A stretch of DNA of 64,000 nucleotides from positions 1,116,001-1,180,000 of the forward strand of contig JACAAK010000008.1 of NCBI GenBank assembly GCA_025093985.1, given 5' to 3'. Source of the stretch: Calvatia gigantea (Eukaryota; Basidiomycota; Agaricomycetes; Agaricales; Lycoperdaceae). The notes beneath the pieces are model-generated. The model saw only the letters and a program-made list of their open reading frames with translations, was not told where the DNA came from and ran no database searches. The position numbers were made by a program, and so were the translations under genes. Below, in pieces: positions 24,118-36,062 of the stretch (its first letter is position 1; each line of letters begins with the position of its first letter).

Positions 24118-27100
24118 ACCTAATTTCCCCCGCCCTTCCCCACTTACCCAATCCTGGGTTGGTGCTATCCTTAGTTACCGTTTTTGATTCTGTTGATACC
24201 CACCCCGCGCCGTCTTCCGTTCTGTTGCAGTTCTGTTAAACTCTGTCATACACAGCATGAATAGTTTCAGGCATTTATTTGTCCTGTCTGAAAACATGCC
24301 GCCATGGATATAATTAAATGAAGGAGTAAGAGGTAGCTATCCCTCTTTGCAAGGGCGGTGAAGGAATTTCTGGCCTGCGAGGGGAGACGGGATGGGTAAG
24401 GGGTATCGCGTTCGCAGAACATTCGCACAACCGCATCAAGTCAACCCGAGGCAACCCTAAGCAGTATCCTTCCATGTCACGGAGCGCTTACCAGGCTGGA
24501 AAGTATCTCTCAATGTACTACTGTGGAAATACGGGTGTACGATGACTGACCGCCGGTTTGACCACGAACCCCTGCCAGCGCCAGTGGCGCAGGAACCCGA
24601 AGGCCACATTGCTCCTTATTTCCTACCGCTCACCGGAGCCCCCTTTTCTCCCTTAGTAAGACAAGATGCTATGATATGTAGCACCTCGGAGCTGTCCCAC
24701 TTGCGGTGCTGCCGCATTCAAAAGTGTCTGCAGGAACCAGAATGTTGGTTTTCACGATTCGGTGAGTTTTGATTCTCACTGCTGATAGGGATCCCGACTT
24801 CAAAAAGGATGGTGCCTCGTGCGGATGATCCCTTGCTTCACCCCTCAGTCGACGCCTGGAAACGCCGCATTCACGGTGACTACAGAGCCAAGATTTAGGT
24901 AACGTTTGTTGTGACCCCGCAACACTATGCCATACAAGGGTCCTAATGATCGCGGCGGGAATTCACGTTGGATGCGTGCTTTTCATCCCTCGGGGTGGAG
25001 AACCCGAGATTTACTCGTAGAAAACACTCACTCGACTCGGAAAGCACTCGCCAGCCCAAGCGCTTACAAGAATAAGAGAAAGGTATCCATCACTCCGGTA
25101 GGATTGTTTCATGGCCGGGCTCGGATCTGGGTGACTTTCCATGCCGTCAAGCATTTGGAGTTGCCCTAAAAATACAAAACCCGGCCCCTCTCACAAAGAG
25201 GTGACCATCCCTTCAGCACGACGAGGACTGAAATGTCCGTTGAATAAGTTACCACTACGGGCTGCGCTGTGGTAATCCGATCGACTTCGTGGCTTAGGTT
25301 TCCCAGCAATAGCTTTACCGCATCAAATGTTGCCGCGTTTTACTCATCGCTGGTGTTCTTGTTATATCGAGGTTCCAGGCCAATCTCGTGGGCCTGGACT
25401 CTGGTTCGACCGCCCTACCTTCTACGCCCGTTCGTGGGACGCCATTGAATGGCAACTTTCTTGACCTGGAGATCTCGCAGTTACGATGTTGTAGCTTATG
25501 TATGACCAACTTCAGCCAACACTTCCGTCAACTTCAAGTAGCAAATTGACGTAGGGGGTTTCTCGCGAAGTTAGAGACACGGCTAGGCACTGAAATCACG
25601 ATCCATGCCGGCTTGTAACTTTTGGGGCGATGTCCTCCTGAACGTGGCCCCTCCTGCAGGCACGTAGGGCCGGGATGCGTAGTTGCCACCGTGACTGTTC
25701 GGCAAGAAACCAAAGAAAAAAGGATATCCAAGCACGGACCTCGAGGTAGATGTTCAGAATTCGAGCCTCAAGATTCTCCGCGTGAAGATGAGTTAACCAC
25801 CTGGGCTTGCCCACTGCCCCTTCCTACGGGAGTCACACTTACGAACTCATAACCCCATTCCAAAAAAGTGAGGAGGAGAAACAGCGTCAATCACCCTTGG
25901 GGATCCGCAAGGATCTTGTGATAGGCCGAGGCGTAATGCCGAAATCAGGGAGAGTCTGACCACGATGAACAGACTTCGCCGTCATGGTCTGCTTTGATCG
26001 TGCTGACGGATACCTATGACGCCCTATCGACGAGTTTGCGTTGGCTCTGGAGACTAATATGAAGCGAACCAAGCAAGCGTTCTCCCGATGTCCGCGCTGG
26101 CAACATTTTTAGATACGTTCCATGGAACGAGACTCTGTGCAGTAGATTCCGCCCCCTAATACAACCTAAAAACACGTTCTGAAACTGGAGGGGGCCAGTC
26201 ACTCGAACATCACGGTTGGATCTCTCGGGGTCCGAGGGGATAGTCTAACCGCCTTTACACCATACCCGGAGAGACCATGAAACTGGCCCGCGAAAAGAAA
26301 GGTCTATCGTTCCTCGAGAGCGCGTAGATAGTGCCCTTCCTGCCACCAAGAGTGCTTCCCGTAACAGCAAAAGCGAAAAGAACAAGCGGAGATTGAGGCC
26401 TCTGCTATTTCAAGTTGTCAATGTCTTGAAGTAGCGTAATATTTGTGACAGTTGGGCGGACAGATATTTGGTGATAGCGTATGAAACCCCTTTGAGTGTT
26501 TCATAATATTAAGTGCGGACTGGAAGCACTTCCCTATGCCTGTAGGGTTAGCGAAGAAGGGGAGGACTTTGTAAGTGATGGGGATTGAAACGGAAAGTTA
26601 CAGCGACAAATCATGCTGCCCGACCAGGTGTCCTGGGACCAAAAACCTTGAAAGCGTTTTGGAATGGACCATATGATGTCATGCCTTACTTGCAACACTG
26701 CGAACATCGAACACCGATATGTCATTGGTCATTCCGAATATAGTTCGTTCGGCAATTAGAATCGATTGATAAGTAGAGTCGTCCGAACCACTACCTAAGG
26801 CTCAAAAAACTACCCAACACCCCTGAATTTGGAAAGTAAGAACGCCCAAAAAGCATTGTTTCTTTGAACCAGACGTGCACTCGCGCACGGGTATCGGCCC
26901 ACACGCCAGTCATGACCATCGGGCTGTAGATGGCCATACGGGGGCGAATAAGCCCGCCAACCTGCGTGTCGTACCTTGTGTATTCTAACGCCTCGTGGAA
27001 CATCCCGGTATCACGTTGTCGCTCATAGACGGAAACCTCAAAATAATGTTGGAAAGTATCGCGGGAAGCTGATACGTGCGAGTGTTTTGATGTCTCTAGC

Positions 27101-29130
27101 AGGGAAGCTGTCAAGGCATGTTTGTCACGGACCCAAAGTGCCTAACGGCCTTTTATTATCGACCGACAAGCCCGCATGTCGTTCCAGCTACACGGTCCGA
27201 TTCGGATATGAATAGCTAAACAGGAAGTAGATTGAGGGGGAGTCTTGAGAAAAATGGTGCTCTAGAAGGCAAGAACGCATAAATGCGGGATTCAGTGAGG
27301 TGGAGACCGCTGATGCTGTCTTGAGTTTGATGCTTGCCGTGGCATAATACTTCCATTACGGAAGGAACTGAAATGCAACGGCTGAGATTCCCATCTTGGT
27401 GTCGTTCTTCAGAGAACGCCTTGAATAATGAGAGGGAGATTGCCCGGCCTCAGTTGATCTACACGGTCGATTGATTAACACGCACCAAGTTATTACGAGC
27501 AGGCCCTGTGGTGTCCAGATTCAGGCCCGATGGACTTTGGCGTGATCCAATGAGGAAGGTTAGCCTTACGGGTCCCCGGAGAGAGTAGGACGGGGAACTT
27601 GATTTTTGGGACTAGAATCTCTGTACATGTAATCGTTGTACTGTACCTGACCCGTTGGCAAGATAGAGTGCGACCCACGTACAGAGATTCCAGCATATCC
27701 GCTGCTTGGCCAACGAATGATAAAAACCTCCGCGAATGGTTCAAACGCATAAAGCGGGGTCTGCCATCACGGCAGTGTCAGCACCGATATCAAACGGTCC
27801 AGTTCGTGCAGGAAGCCCACGACGCACTCCCTCCCCTTCTCTTAGTTGAGCCCACGAACGTCAGCTCGCCCACACCTCTTGGGTGGTTGTGTAATCGTAC
27901 GTGGGGTTTACACACCCACCATGCGATCTATGAACAATCTGAACTTTGCTACAATCCGATTCGCAGGTATTATTGTACCGAGGGGGCCTGGACTATTAGC
28001 CTAAAAGGATCAGACTATACGTGACGTCGACTAAGCATCAGTGAGCATTCGCAAGATGATGATTGAATAGCTTACGCCCCACCGGCACTTATAGTCAGAC
28101 CCCCAATCCTCCTCCCCTATCGTTTGTATGTCTTAATGGAATTCTCTCAAGAACCTGTCCTCGTCTGGCAGCAGAAGACCGACATCCGTCGGCACCGGGA
28201 CTTTTAGACCGCAGAAGTACATTCACACAGAAGGGCACCGATCACGAAAACTCTCGTCACCTCGTTGATCTGGGTTTCTTTAGGTCTGATAAGCTTCGGA
28301 CTACGTTACACTATTGAAAAGCCCATCCGTTTGCGGGTGAGCCTTCTGGGCCTAAACCGGACCCACAAGGCTGTTCCCTTGAGATTGACCGGCGAGTGAA
28401 GCCACCAAAACTCGTAAGTTGAATGTTTCGGAGGTATGGAACAAGGCAAACCTGGGAATTAACTGACTGCTGCGGCATTTGCCCGCCGACCGACAGACGG
28501 ACATTAACCATGGTTCATATCCTCATCAGGGTTCCACGAAGACTTCCTGAGGCCTGAAGAGAGTCGATGCTTACTGGCGTGCTAATCTACCCAGAAGATA
28601 TTGGGTAACAACATCCGGAGAGAAATGCACGCACATCTTTGAACAGTATAGAAACTTTCGTTATAAGGGATCGATGTATATCATGAGCCCATAATTTAGA
28701 GGTGTTTCGTTGGGTAGTGGATAATGCCCTAGTTTGGGAAAGACGAATCGTGGTAGTGCTCGCATCTTTCCGGGGGATGACAATCCTCACCCAGCGGCAC
28801 TGTCACACTATCCTGAATTCCAGGTACCAGTCACGTATCCCGAGTAAGAGGCGAGTTGGAATGTGGAGACACGGGTGCATACATAACCACTTAAGCGCAT
28901 GAGTGGGACGACAGCAGGGAGGAGCACCAATGAGAATATTTCTGAAATGCAAGATATTGACAAGAGTTAAGTATCATACACGTACATGCAAAGGTCCATA
29001 GTGTAGGGTAAGCAAGAAGTCGAGAGACAATGCCCCGAACGCGGATCAACGGTAACAGCTGTCTATTTCACAAACATTAATCCTCACGGTCGAGAAACCA
29101 ACCACAGCGTACCAAGTTCGGCTCACAAAG
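24118..29130. other. 5-kb gene-poor stretch
   Basis: I find no gene I can support. Open frames stay below 145 codons on both strands, have no recognisable motif and do not join through splice sites into longer products. I looked for reverse transcriptase, integrase, transposase and helicase motifs by eye and saw none, and no obvious terminal repeats. It could be intergenic sequence, heavily decayed mobile DNA or a non-coding transcript region. Confidence 0.55.
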
Positions 29131-29743
29131 CTAGATGGTTAACACCAAGACTAGCATTGCTATCTCGACAGCGGCGACAACCACTGTCACTTGTACGACA
29201 ACCCAACCCGCTGTAATAAATGGCCGACCAAACATCCGTCCGTTCTCCTGACCGACAGTGGAGAGCCCACGGTCTACAACTTGTTCTTTATGCCTGTCGG
29301 CGAAGTCGTGTATGGAATGTCGAGCGCGGACGAATGAAAGGAGGAAGAGGAGACCGCCGAGTATTGCAAATAGGAGGCCGACTGTGTGGAGTGTATTATT
29401 AGCGTTTAAAGTTGCAGAGTGACGGAGAAGGGACAAAATGTTGGGATTGATTGAAGAATATCATGGGAGAAGAAGAGGTTGAAGAAAGGGAGAGGAACGC
29501 ACTTTTACGAAACCGATTGTCGAAGAGACGAAGGATGGTAAGAGCGTAGCCGAGGGAACCAAGTGCGGTACGGCTATAGGCACCATGAAATGTGCGTTGG
29601 CGGGCTCGAATCTCGACGAGCTCATTGATGTCTGAGGCAACGAAAGACTGCCGGCGATGACCTCTGTTAGGGTTTTATTGTATTGAGAAGGTGATGGAAG
29701 GACGGAATAGGTGGGGGGAGAGTACTGACCCGTATCTGTGCAT
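29131..29743 (-). CDS. DUF202 (YidH-like) small membrane protein
   Basis: Small three-TM protein of about 140 residues; molecular role unknown. Three exons: a 14-nt first coding exon (29730-29743, MHRYG), a second ending near 29503, and 29131-29381. The core is INELVEIRARQRTFHGAYSR followed by TALGSLGYALTILRLF (TM1), then GLLFAILGGLLFLLSFVRAR (TM2) with HSIHDFADRHKEQ, and ITAGWVVVQVTVVVAAVEIA (TM3). The R-T-F-x-G-A-Y/R-T-A-L pattern and closing hydrophobic helix are typical of DUF202. The first-exon phase fits the second exactly (phase 2), which decides the start; the frame upstream of it is closed by a stop. Confidence 0.85.
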
Positions 29744-30456
29744 GGGTGGAGTTGGTTAAATCAGGAGAGGGGATAAGGTGGGGGGGTTGAAGTCGTGGTC
29801 GACACGGTTGTTCACAGAGAGTGTAGACTGAAAAATGAACGAAAGCGATATGCTATTCGTCCCTAGAAACTGGTCAGCCCCTGAAGACAAGCCCGAGGCC
29901 TGAAGTTTGGACAGGTCAAGTTCTGTGGCCAAGAGTGAACTCACCCTCTTGTCGAGGCAGAATGGTGGTTTGGATGCAAGAGTAGAGGGAGAGTCCTCCG
30001 AGTTGACGAGATAGCAGTCGACGCCCGTGTAGTCCGGATCTAAGAGACCTGCCCACTTTAGACCTCTAACCGAATAACTTCCAATCTTGTATACCTCCCT
30101 CTCCACAGTGACCGGTTGGAGCCAGCTGAATCCGACTCAATTGATGTGGTACATAAAATGACTTGAACGGCACACGACCACGCCAGGAGTCAAGTTGGCT
30201 GGCTTGGCTGGCTTTCTTCGTTTGTTCATCTTACTCATTTTGGCGAGTTCGGAAAGCGGGAGGCGGGGTGCCCAACGTGGGAACAAGATACTTACTTGGG
30301 GTGGACGCGGTTATCATGTGATCTCTTCCGAGATTTCCTTGCGCCTCAAATCCCCGCGTTTGCATTGCAGGAGCAATTTGAAGCGTGTGGCGTACGACGT
30401 GCTGCCGACGATACTGCTACATCTTCCACTTTCTTTCCTACATTCATATTGGGTCT
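29744..30456. other. Divergent intergenic region, DUF202 / OXA1
   Basis: 713 bp between divergent starts, presumably holding both promoters. A 116-codon minus-strand frame (29756-30106) ends in a stop just before the DUF202 start and has no recognisable content, so I treat it as non-coding. Confidence 0.55.
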
Positions 30457-31944
30457 ATGGCGTCGATGTTACGTGGTAATACGTTCCGGCTGTTGGGCCG
30501 CATGCATTTCGCTGTCGGGAGAGGACTGTCGTCCAGGTGCGTGTTTTCTTCATTTTCCGTTTCAACTCGTTTACCCCCGTTTCGTAGGTTTCCACCACCT
30601 GTGTTTTCGCAATCAACGGAATCAACACTGCGTCGCGGGTTTGCTTCTGTCCGTCAACAGGTGCGTGAGTTCCCAAATATCGCAATGTCACTCCCTACTT
30701 ACTATGTTCCGTAGAATGTGTTGGGGTTTTCGTATAATATGGGCAGACGTGTCCTGCAACCTAATCAGGTGCTACCTGGCCTAGTTTTTACCCGACACTA
30801 CTCAAAAGATTCGCCCGCTCTCAGTGGTGCCGAAGCCGCCACTTCAACACCAATACCTTCTGAAGCAGCAGCATCTGCAGTAGCGTCTACGCCAGTTACC
30901 CCGGAACCAGCTTCTACAGTCATAGAAACAGCAACAACTGTTGCTGACACTGCCATCTTCCACTCTTGACGCCATCCATACGCCACTCCAATACGGTGAC
31001 TTTTCCGCACTCGGACTCGCACATTGGACACCCGCAGGTCTCGTCCAATGGACGATGGAAATAATCCAAACCACAACACATCTTCCTTGGTTCTGGACTA
31101 TCGTTGCAGGAACTGCAATTTGGCGTTTGCTCGTCCTACCTGTATCCATCCATGGTCTCCGTAACACATCCCGTCTCCAGCCATACCAATCTGAAATACA
31201 AAAGGTGCAGGCAGAGATGGGCGACGCTGCCAAAAAGAACGATCTCATCCTTCGGCAAAAAACGGCGCTCAAGCTAAAGGGTATTTACGAAAAGGCTGGT
31301 GTGAGTGTTATGGGTGGTCTACTGGCCCCACTTGTGCAAATCCCCGTTACTCTGGGAATATTCTTTGGTGTGAGGAAGATGTGCAGTTTGCCTGTGGAAC
31401 AGCTGAAGTGGTCTGGTATTGATTTTATACCGGATTTGACAATCCCGGATCCAACTTGGATTTTGCCAGTTGTCATGACTGCGCTGGTGAATATTCAGAT
31501 CCCAATTGGTGCGGCCGAAATGGACACGAAGACGCGGCCGGGCATGGCTCACCTTATGAATGGCATAAGGGTATTGTCGGTTGTCGCAATCGCGGTTACA
31601 GCGACTTTCCCTGCCGTGGGTATCTGACCCTTCATTCCCCATTCACCCTCGGAATTCTTTCGTTGACGCATCCTTATTAGGGTCTTGTCGTGTCACTCAT
31701 CACAACCTCTATCCTTACTATCTTCCAATCTGCTGCCCTTCAGTATAAACCCTTCCGCAAGTGGCTTGGCATCCAAGACATGCCTGAGAAAAACAAGCTT
31801 CCAAGCATGAAGGAGTCCCTGGAGTGGGTTATCAAGTCCCTCAAGGACAAAGTCGAGGAGACAAAGGAGCTTGAAACAAGGAAGATCCAACGTGCACGTG
31901 CGAGTGAGCAGATGAAGAAGTTTGAGCAGGCGAGGAGAAAATAG
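30457..31944 (+). CDS. OXA1: Oxa1 mitochondrial inner-membrane insertase
   Basis: YidC/Oxa1/Alb3-family insertase for mitochondrially encoded and conservatively sorted proteins. N-terminus MASMLRGNTFRLLGRMHFAV with abundant Arg and Ser fits a mitochondrial presequence. A low-complexity Ala/Thr/Pro linker precedes the core: LPWFWTIVAGTAIWRLLVLP (TM), a matrix loop with RLQPYQSEIQKVQAEMGDAA, LAPLVQIPVTLGIFFGVRKM, FIPDLTIPDPTWILPVVMTA, and a final exon with GLVVSLITTSILTIFQSAAL and a basic coiled C-terminal tail (RARASEQMKKFEQARRK) that in Oxa1 binds ribosomes. One problem: the linker changes frame between about 30880 and 30960, explained by either a 46-nt intron (30880-30925) or a 1-nt indel. 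Decayed copies lie directly downstream. Confidence 0.88.
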
Positions 31945-32263
31945 AGTTATATTAATATCTTAACACCTAGATTAGGCTTACGAGTGACGTTCACTGGCGC
32001 CTCTATCCCCTCAAACTCCACTTCAGTTCGCGGGATGACAAAAGACAATAATTCATTGAAAACGGTATTGGCTTTGAAAAGTGAGATTCTGATTGGGACT
32101 ATTCAGAGGTTCACTAGAGGGCAAACCAACTCATGTTGATGCCTGATGCCTAGTGTATCGATGATGTCAATGATGGATACCAGTAATGTTGACGCTGCTC
32201 TGAGGCATTGAGGCGCGCAGGACGCCTTGCGTCACCCAGCAGCTTTGTGAAGGTCACCACACC
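31945..32263. other. OXA1 3' flank and duplicated 5' flank
   Basis: No gene. The first part resembles the sequence at about 34056-34160 (shared GGCGCC region and a CAATAA-like end). The second part (about 32140-32260) resembles the sequence before the third OXA1 copy (about 34262-34340). So the duplicated unit included flanking non-coding DNA. Confidence 0.6.
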
Positions 32264-33594
32264 GATGTCGCTCAGGAGTATCGTCTGGCTGTCGGGTCGC
32301 GGATATTTGGCTGTTGGGGAGCGAACATCACTGCGGTACGTACTTGCTTTGCTTTCCGCCGTAGCTCGTTCACTGATAGTATATTAGTACCCTGCGTCCT
32401 GAATTGGGTTTTATCCGTCAACAGGTGCGCCCCGATATACTATATGATAAAACCATTCCGTGATCCAGGTCCTGCATTGTGCAGGTTGTCCTGCGGCCTT
32501 CGCCCGACGCGAACTAGAAATATTCTACGACCCAACCACGGTCTATCCGGGTTGATCTTCAATAGATATTACACAAAAGAATCCAAAACTGAGCTAGCCA
32601 TCACCGTTGCCAAAGCCGACACATCGACACCAACACCCTCCGAAACAGGAACACCTACAGAGGCATCCACCCCAGTTCCTCCAGAGCCGGCGTCCGCAAC
32701 TGCCGCAACAAGAATTTATGAGGTTACCGGCCTTCCAGGCCCAACCCTAGATGCTATTCTCACGTACTGTGGTGGTTCCCTCGCCGGACTCTTCGTCTTG
32801 AGACCTACAATTTTCATCCAAATGACAATGGAAACCATTCATTCTACAATCCACCTACCCTGGTTTTGGACCATTGTTGCCGGAACTGCGATCTGGCGTT
32901 TGCTCATCCTACCTATATCAATCGGGGGTCTTCGTAATACATCCCGCCTCCGACCCTACCTACCCGACACTTCGAATGCTGAATACCGGGATTTGTGCCG
33001 ACCGGGAAGACCAGCTGAAGAAAATATATGACAAGGCTGGAGTGACTGGAGACGGTTCGATGGTCACGATGGTGCAAATCCCCATTACACTGGGAACGCT
33101 TTTTTCTGTGAAGAGGATGTGCGACCTGCCGAAGGGGGGATTGAAGTTGTCTGGCGTTGACTTCATACAGGATTTGACAATCGCGGATCCGACCTGGATT
33201 TTGCCAATCGTATGGGCCATATTGGTGAATATCCAGGTTCCACTTGGTGCGGCTGAGATGGATTTCAAGACACGGCCAGCAGGAGCCCATCTCATGAATG
33301 GATTGAGAGTATTGTCGATTCTTGCCACTGGAATTACAACGTTTTTGCCCTGCCGTAAGGGATCCAACCCCCTCCCACTCAGTGTTGATTAATGTTTTGC
33401 TCACGCACTTTCATTAGGGTCTCGTCGTGTCACTCATCACGACATCCGTCTTCAGTATCACCCAATCCGCTGTCCTTCGGTATAAACCCCTCCGCAGGCG
33501 TCTTGGTATACGGGATATACCTGAGGGAGCCAAGCTTCCAACCATGAGAGAAACTCTGAAGTGGGTCATTGAGAGTCGCAAGGACGGGGCCTGA
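32264..33594 (+). pseudogene. OXA1 copy 2, frameshifted
   Basis: Second OXA1-like copy. First exon MSLRSIVWLSGRGYLAVGER, then TLRPELGFIRQQ (compare TLRRGFASVRQQ in OXA1), then RNILRPNHGLSGLIFNRYYT, the Pro/Thr linker and HLPWFWTIVAGTAIWRLLIL. In the matrix loop after RLRPYLPD the sequence is about 32 nt shorter than in copy 3, which shifts the frame. The downstream core (VQIPITLGTLFSVKRMC; IADPTWILPIVWAILVNIQV) continues in a different frame. The last exon ends at ESRKDGA, lacking the basic ribosome-binding tail of OXA1. I see no intron that would restore the frame. Most likely a pseudogene; a truncated product cannot be excluded. Confidence 0.8.
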
Positions 33595-33789
33595 GAGAGG
33601 GGCCTGGGAAGAGCTCATGCGAGTAACTAGAGAGTACCTTATTATTGGGTCTACAGAAACCACAAAAGGTCGGCACTTGGCACCGAGACGCTGTGATCAT
33701 TATTTTCGCCTTGTCCATGTCCATACAATAGTTAGCAAAACATTCAATGTTCACTTGACGGAATGACGGAATGGGCCTTCCACCCCCGT

Positions 33790-34190
33790 CGTTCCTATTG
33801 AGGCCTTTCACTGCCTCACTTATCACAACCTTCATTTTCACTAGGTCCTGGTCTACCGCCCCCAGCGTAAGCCGCTTCCACAAGTGGCTAGACATCCGAG
33901 ATACGCCTGGGACAAACAAGCTTCTAAGCATGAAGGGTTCTTGACATCCCTCGAGGACAACGGCAAGGAGACGAAGGGGTTTGAGACGGGGAAGAGTTAA
34001 TATATACGTGCAAGTGAGCAGATGGAGAAGTTTGAGCAGGTGAGGGGAAGTTAGTGTTACATGAAGGTCAATATTTCGATCAGACTGCAAGGGAGTTCAT
34101 GGCGCCTTTTTGAAAACCCACCCCAGTCAGCGGAACGAGAGAAAAACAATAAATGATCTTGTAATTTAAGGATCAGAACATCTGACTTCG
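33790..34190 (+). pseudogene. OXA1 3'-exon remnant with 3' flank
   Basis: Decayed fragment similar to the last exon of OXA1 and its 3' flank: CTCACTTATCACAACCTTCA at the start, AAGTGGCTAGACATCCGAGA in the middle, then GTGAGCAGATGGAGAAGTTT and a shared 3' UTR ending near a CAATAAATGA-like signal. Stops and indels interrupt it. It does not belong to copy 2, whose own last exon lies at 33418-33594. So it marks a fourth, mostly deleted OXA1 unit between copies 2 and 3. Confidence 0.75.
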
Positions 34191-34259
34191 CAAAGAGAGA
34201 TTCCATCCAGCATTACCGAGGAAGTCACCCAAGTAACAAGTCAAATTATGTTTGATAAA

Positions 34260-35728
34260 TTTGATAAATGATGATCGATGAAATGATGATGGGCTGCAAT
34301 GCTGATGCTGCTCGGAAGCATCGAGGCGACCGGAGCGCCTTTTATCCTCCAACGGTATCGTCGAGGTCACGGCATCAATGCCATTTTTTATACTTTTTGG
34401 CTGGTTGGTCGTGGACATTTAACGACCGGGAAGGGGATGTCACCAAGGCAGGTCCTTGCTTTGCTTCTGCTTGAATTCATTCACTGATAGCGTACTAGAA
34501 TCCTGCGTCGTGAATTTGCCTCTGTCCGTCAGCGGGTGTGCCTGGGTGTAACGTTGCAGTGCTGTTTCGCGACTATTTTATATTGTGCAGACTGTGCTAG
34601 GGATGTCATATAATGCAAATCGGAAGATCCTACAACCTACCCTTGGACTATCTGGCTTGGTCTTCACCCGGCACCACGCGAAAGACTCCCCGCCTGAGTC
34701 AGCTCCCATTGTTGCCGAAGCCGCGACATTAACGCAATAGATTCAACACCCTCCAAAACTGCAATACCTACAACCGCACCCACTCCAGTTCCCCCGGAAC
34801 CCGCGCCCACAATTTCAAAAGATACTTATGATCGTATTAATCCTGCAGCCTCGACCCCGGATGCTATTTTCCAATATTGTATCTCTTCTCTTGTTGGACT
34901 CTCCCTTTGCAGGCCCACACTTTACGTCCAGGCTTCAATGGAAGTCTTTCATAACACCATCCACCTACCATGGTTTTGGACTATTGTTGCTGGAACTGCA
35001 TTCTGGCGCTTGCTTGTCTTGCCTGTATCAATCAGGGGGTCTCCGCAATACATTCTGTCTCCGGTCCTACCTACCCGACATTCAAAAACTGCAAGCCGAG
35101 ATAAATGATACTATCCAAAGGGAAGACCCCATTCTTCAGCAAGAAGCTGGACGCAAATTGAAGGACATATACAGCAAGGCCGGTGTGACTGGAGACGGCT
35201 CCTGGGTCGCGGTCATGCAAGATCCCATTACACTGGGAACCTTTTTTGCTGTGGTGGGAATATGCAACCTGCCGGGGCGATCATTGAAGTTGTCTGGTGT
35301 TGAATTTATACCAGATTTGACGGTTGTGGATCCGACCTGGATTTTGCCAGTCACATGGACCATATCAGTGAATATACAAATTCCGCTGGGTGCAGCTGAG
35401 ATGGACTTCAAGACACGGCCAGTCGGAGCTCATTCTTATGAACGGCTTGAGAATATTGTCGATTTCGGGCTACAGCAACTTTCCCTGCTGTAAGGGAATT
35501 TAATTCCCACTCAGACCGTTTGGGCGAATTCGACTCACGCAGCTTTATTAGGGTCTCATTGTGTCACTTATCGCGATGTCCGTCTTCAGCATCGTCCAAT
35601 CCACTGCTCTTCGACTCAAACCCCTGCGCAAAAGTCTTGGTATTCGGGCTATACCTGAAGAAGCCGGGCTTCCGACCATGAAAGAAACTCTGAAGTGGAC
35701 CATCAGGAGTCGCAAGGCCAGGGATTGA
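34260..35728 (+). pseudogene. OXA1 copy 3, multiply disrupted
   Basis: Third OXA1-like copy. Recognisable pieces: ILQPTLGLSGLVFTRHHAKD, an in-frame stop at the end of the linker block (after ATLTQ), HLPWFWTIVAGTAFWRLLVL, then a 1-nt insertion in a G run (about 35036-35041) that changes frame before LRSYLPDIQKLQAEINDTIQ. Next come VEFIPDLTVVDPTWILPVTW and another 1-nt insertion around 35432 that ends the frame early. The last exon (from about 35554) reads MSVFSIVQSTALRLKPLRKS and stops at 35728. At least three disabling changes, so a pseudogene. It shares its 3' flank (GGAATGACGGAATGGGC) with copy 2, showing these two are the closest pair. Confidence 0.85.
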
Positions 35729-36062
35729 AGAAAAGGATTGAGAAGAAACCAAGAGAGTACCTGTGAATATTTGGTCTGTGGACAACTTCTGAAGATTGGT
35801 GTTGGGAGCATAGAAGTTAGCATTGAGATAAATATTATTTTTCGCCCGGATTATGTAATTGCTAGCAGAACCTCCATTAAGGAATGACGGAATGGGCTTT
35901 CCAAACAACCTCTGCTGCGCTGCTCGCTGTCCTCCACGTCCTCCACCACTCTTTTCTCTCCTTATTTCAACAAACAGACACAGGACACATTGACGGACTT
36001 AGGTTAGCTCCACACCCCGGACGACGAGTCGTCCACCTCGTGTACACTCAACGAGAAACACC
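35729..36062. other. Intergenic, duplicated flank plus NHX promoter
   Basis: No gene. The portion to about 35900 is homologous to sequence after OXA1 copy 2 (to about 33785). The rest is presumed promoter and pyrimidine-rich 5' UTR of the exchanger gene. Confidence 0.65.

Noticed and set aside
24927..25169. 80-codon plus-strand frame in the gene-poor stretch
   Set aside because: No motif and no flanking exons; a possible mobile-element relic, but nothing supports it.
29756..30106. 116-codon minus-strand open frame upstream of the DUF202 gene
   Set aside because: No recognisable domain, ends in a stop directly before the DUF202 ATG, and no splice joins it in phase to that gene.
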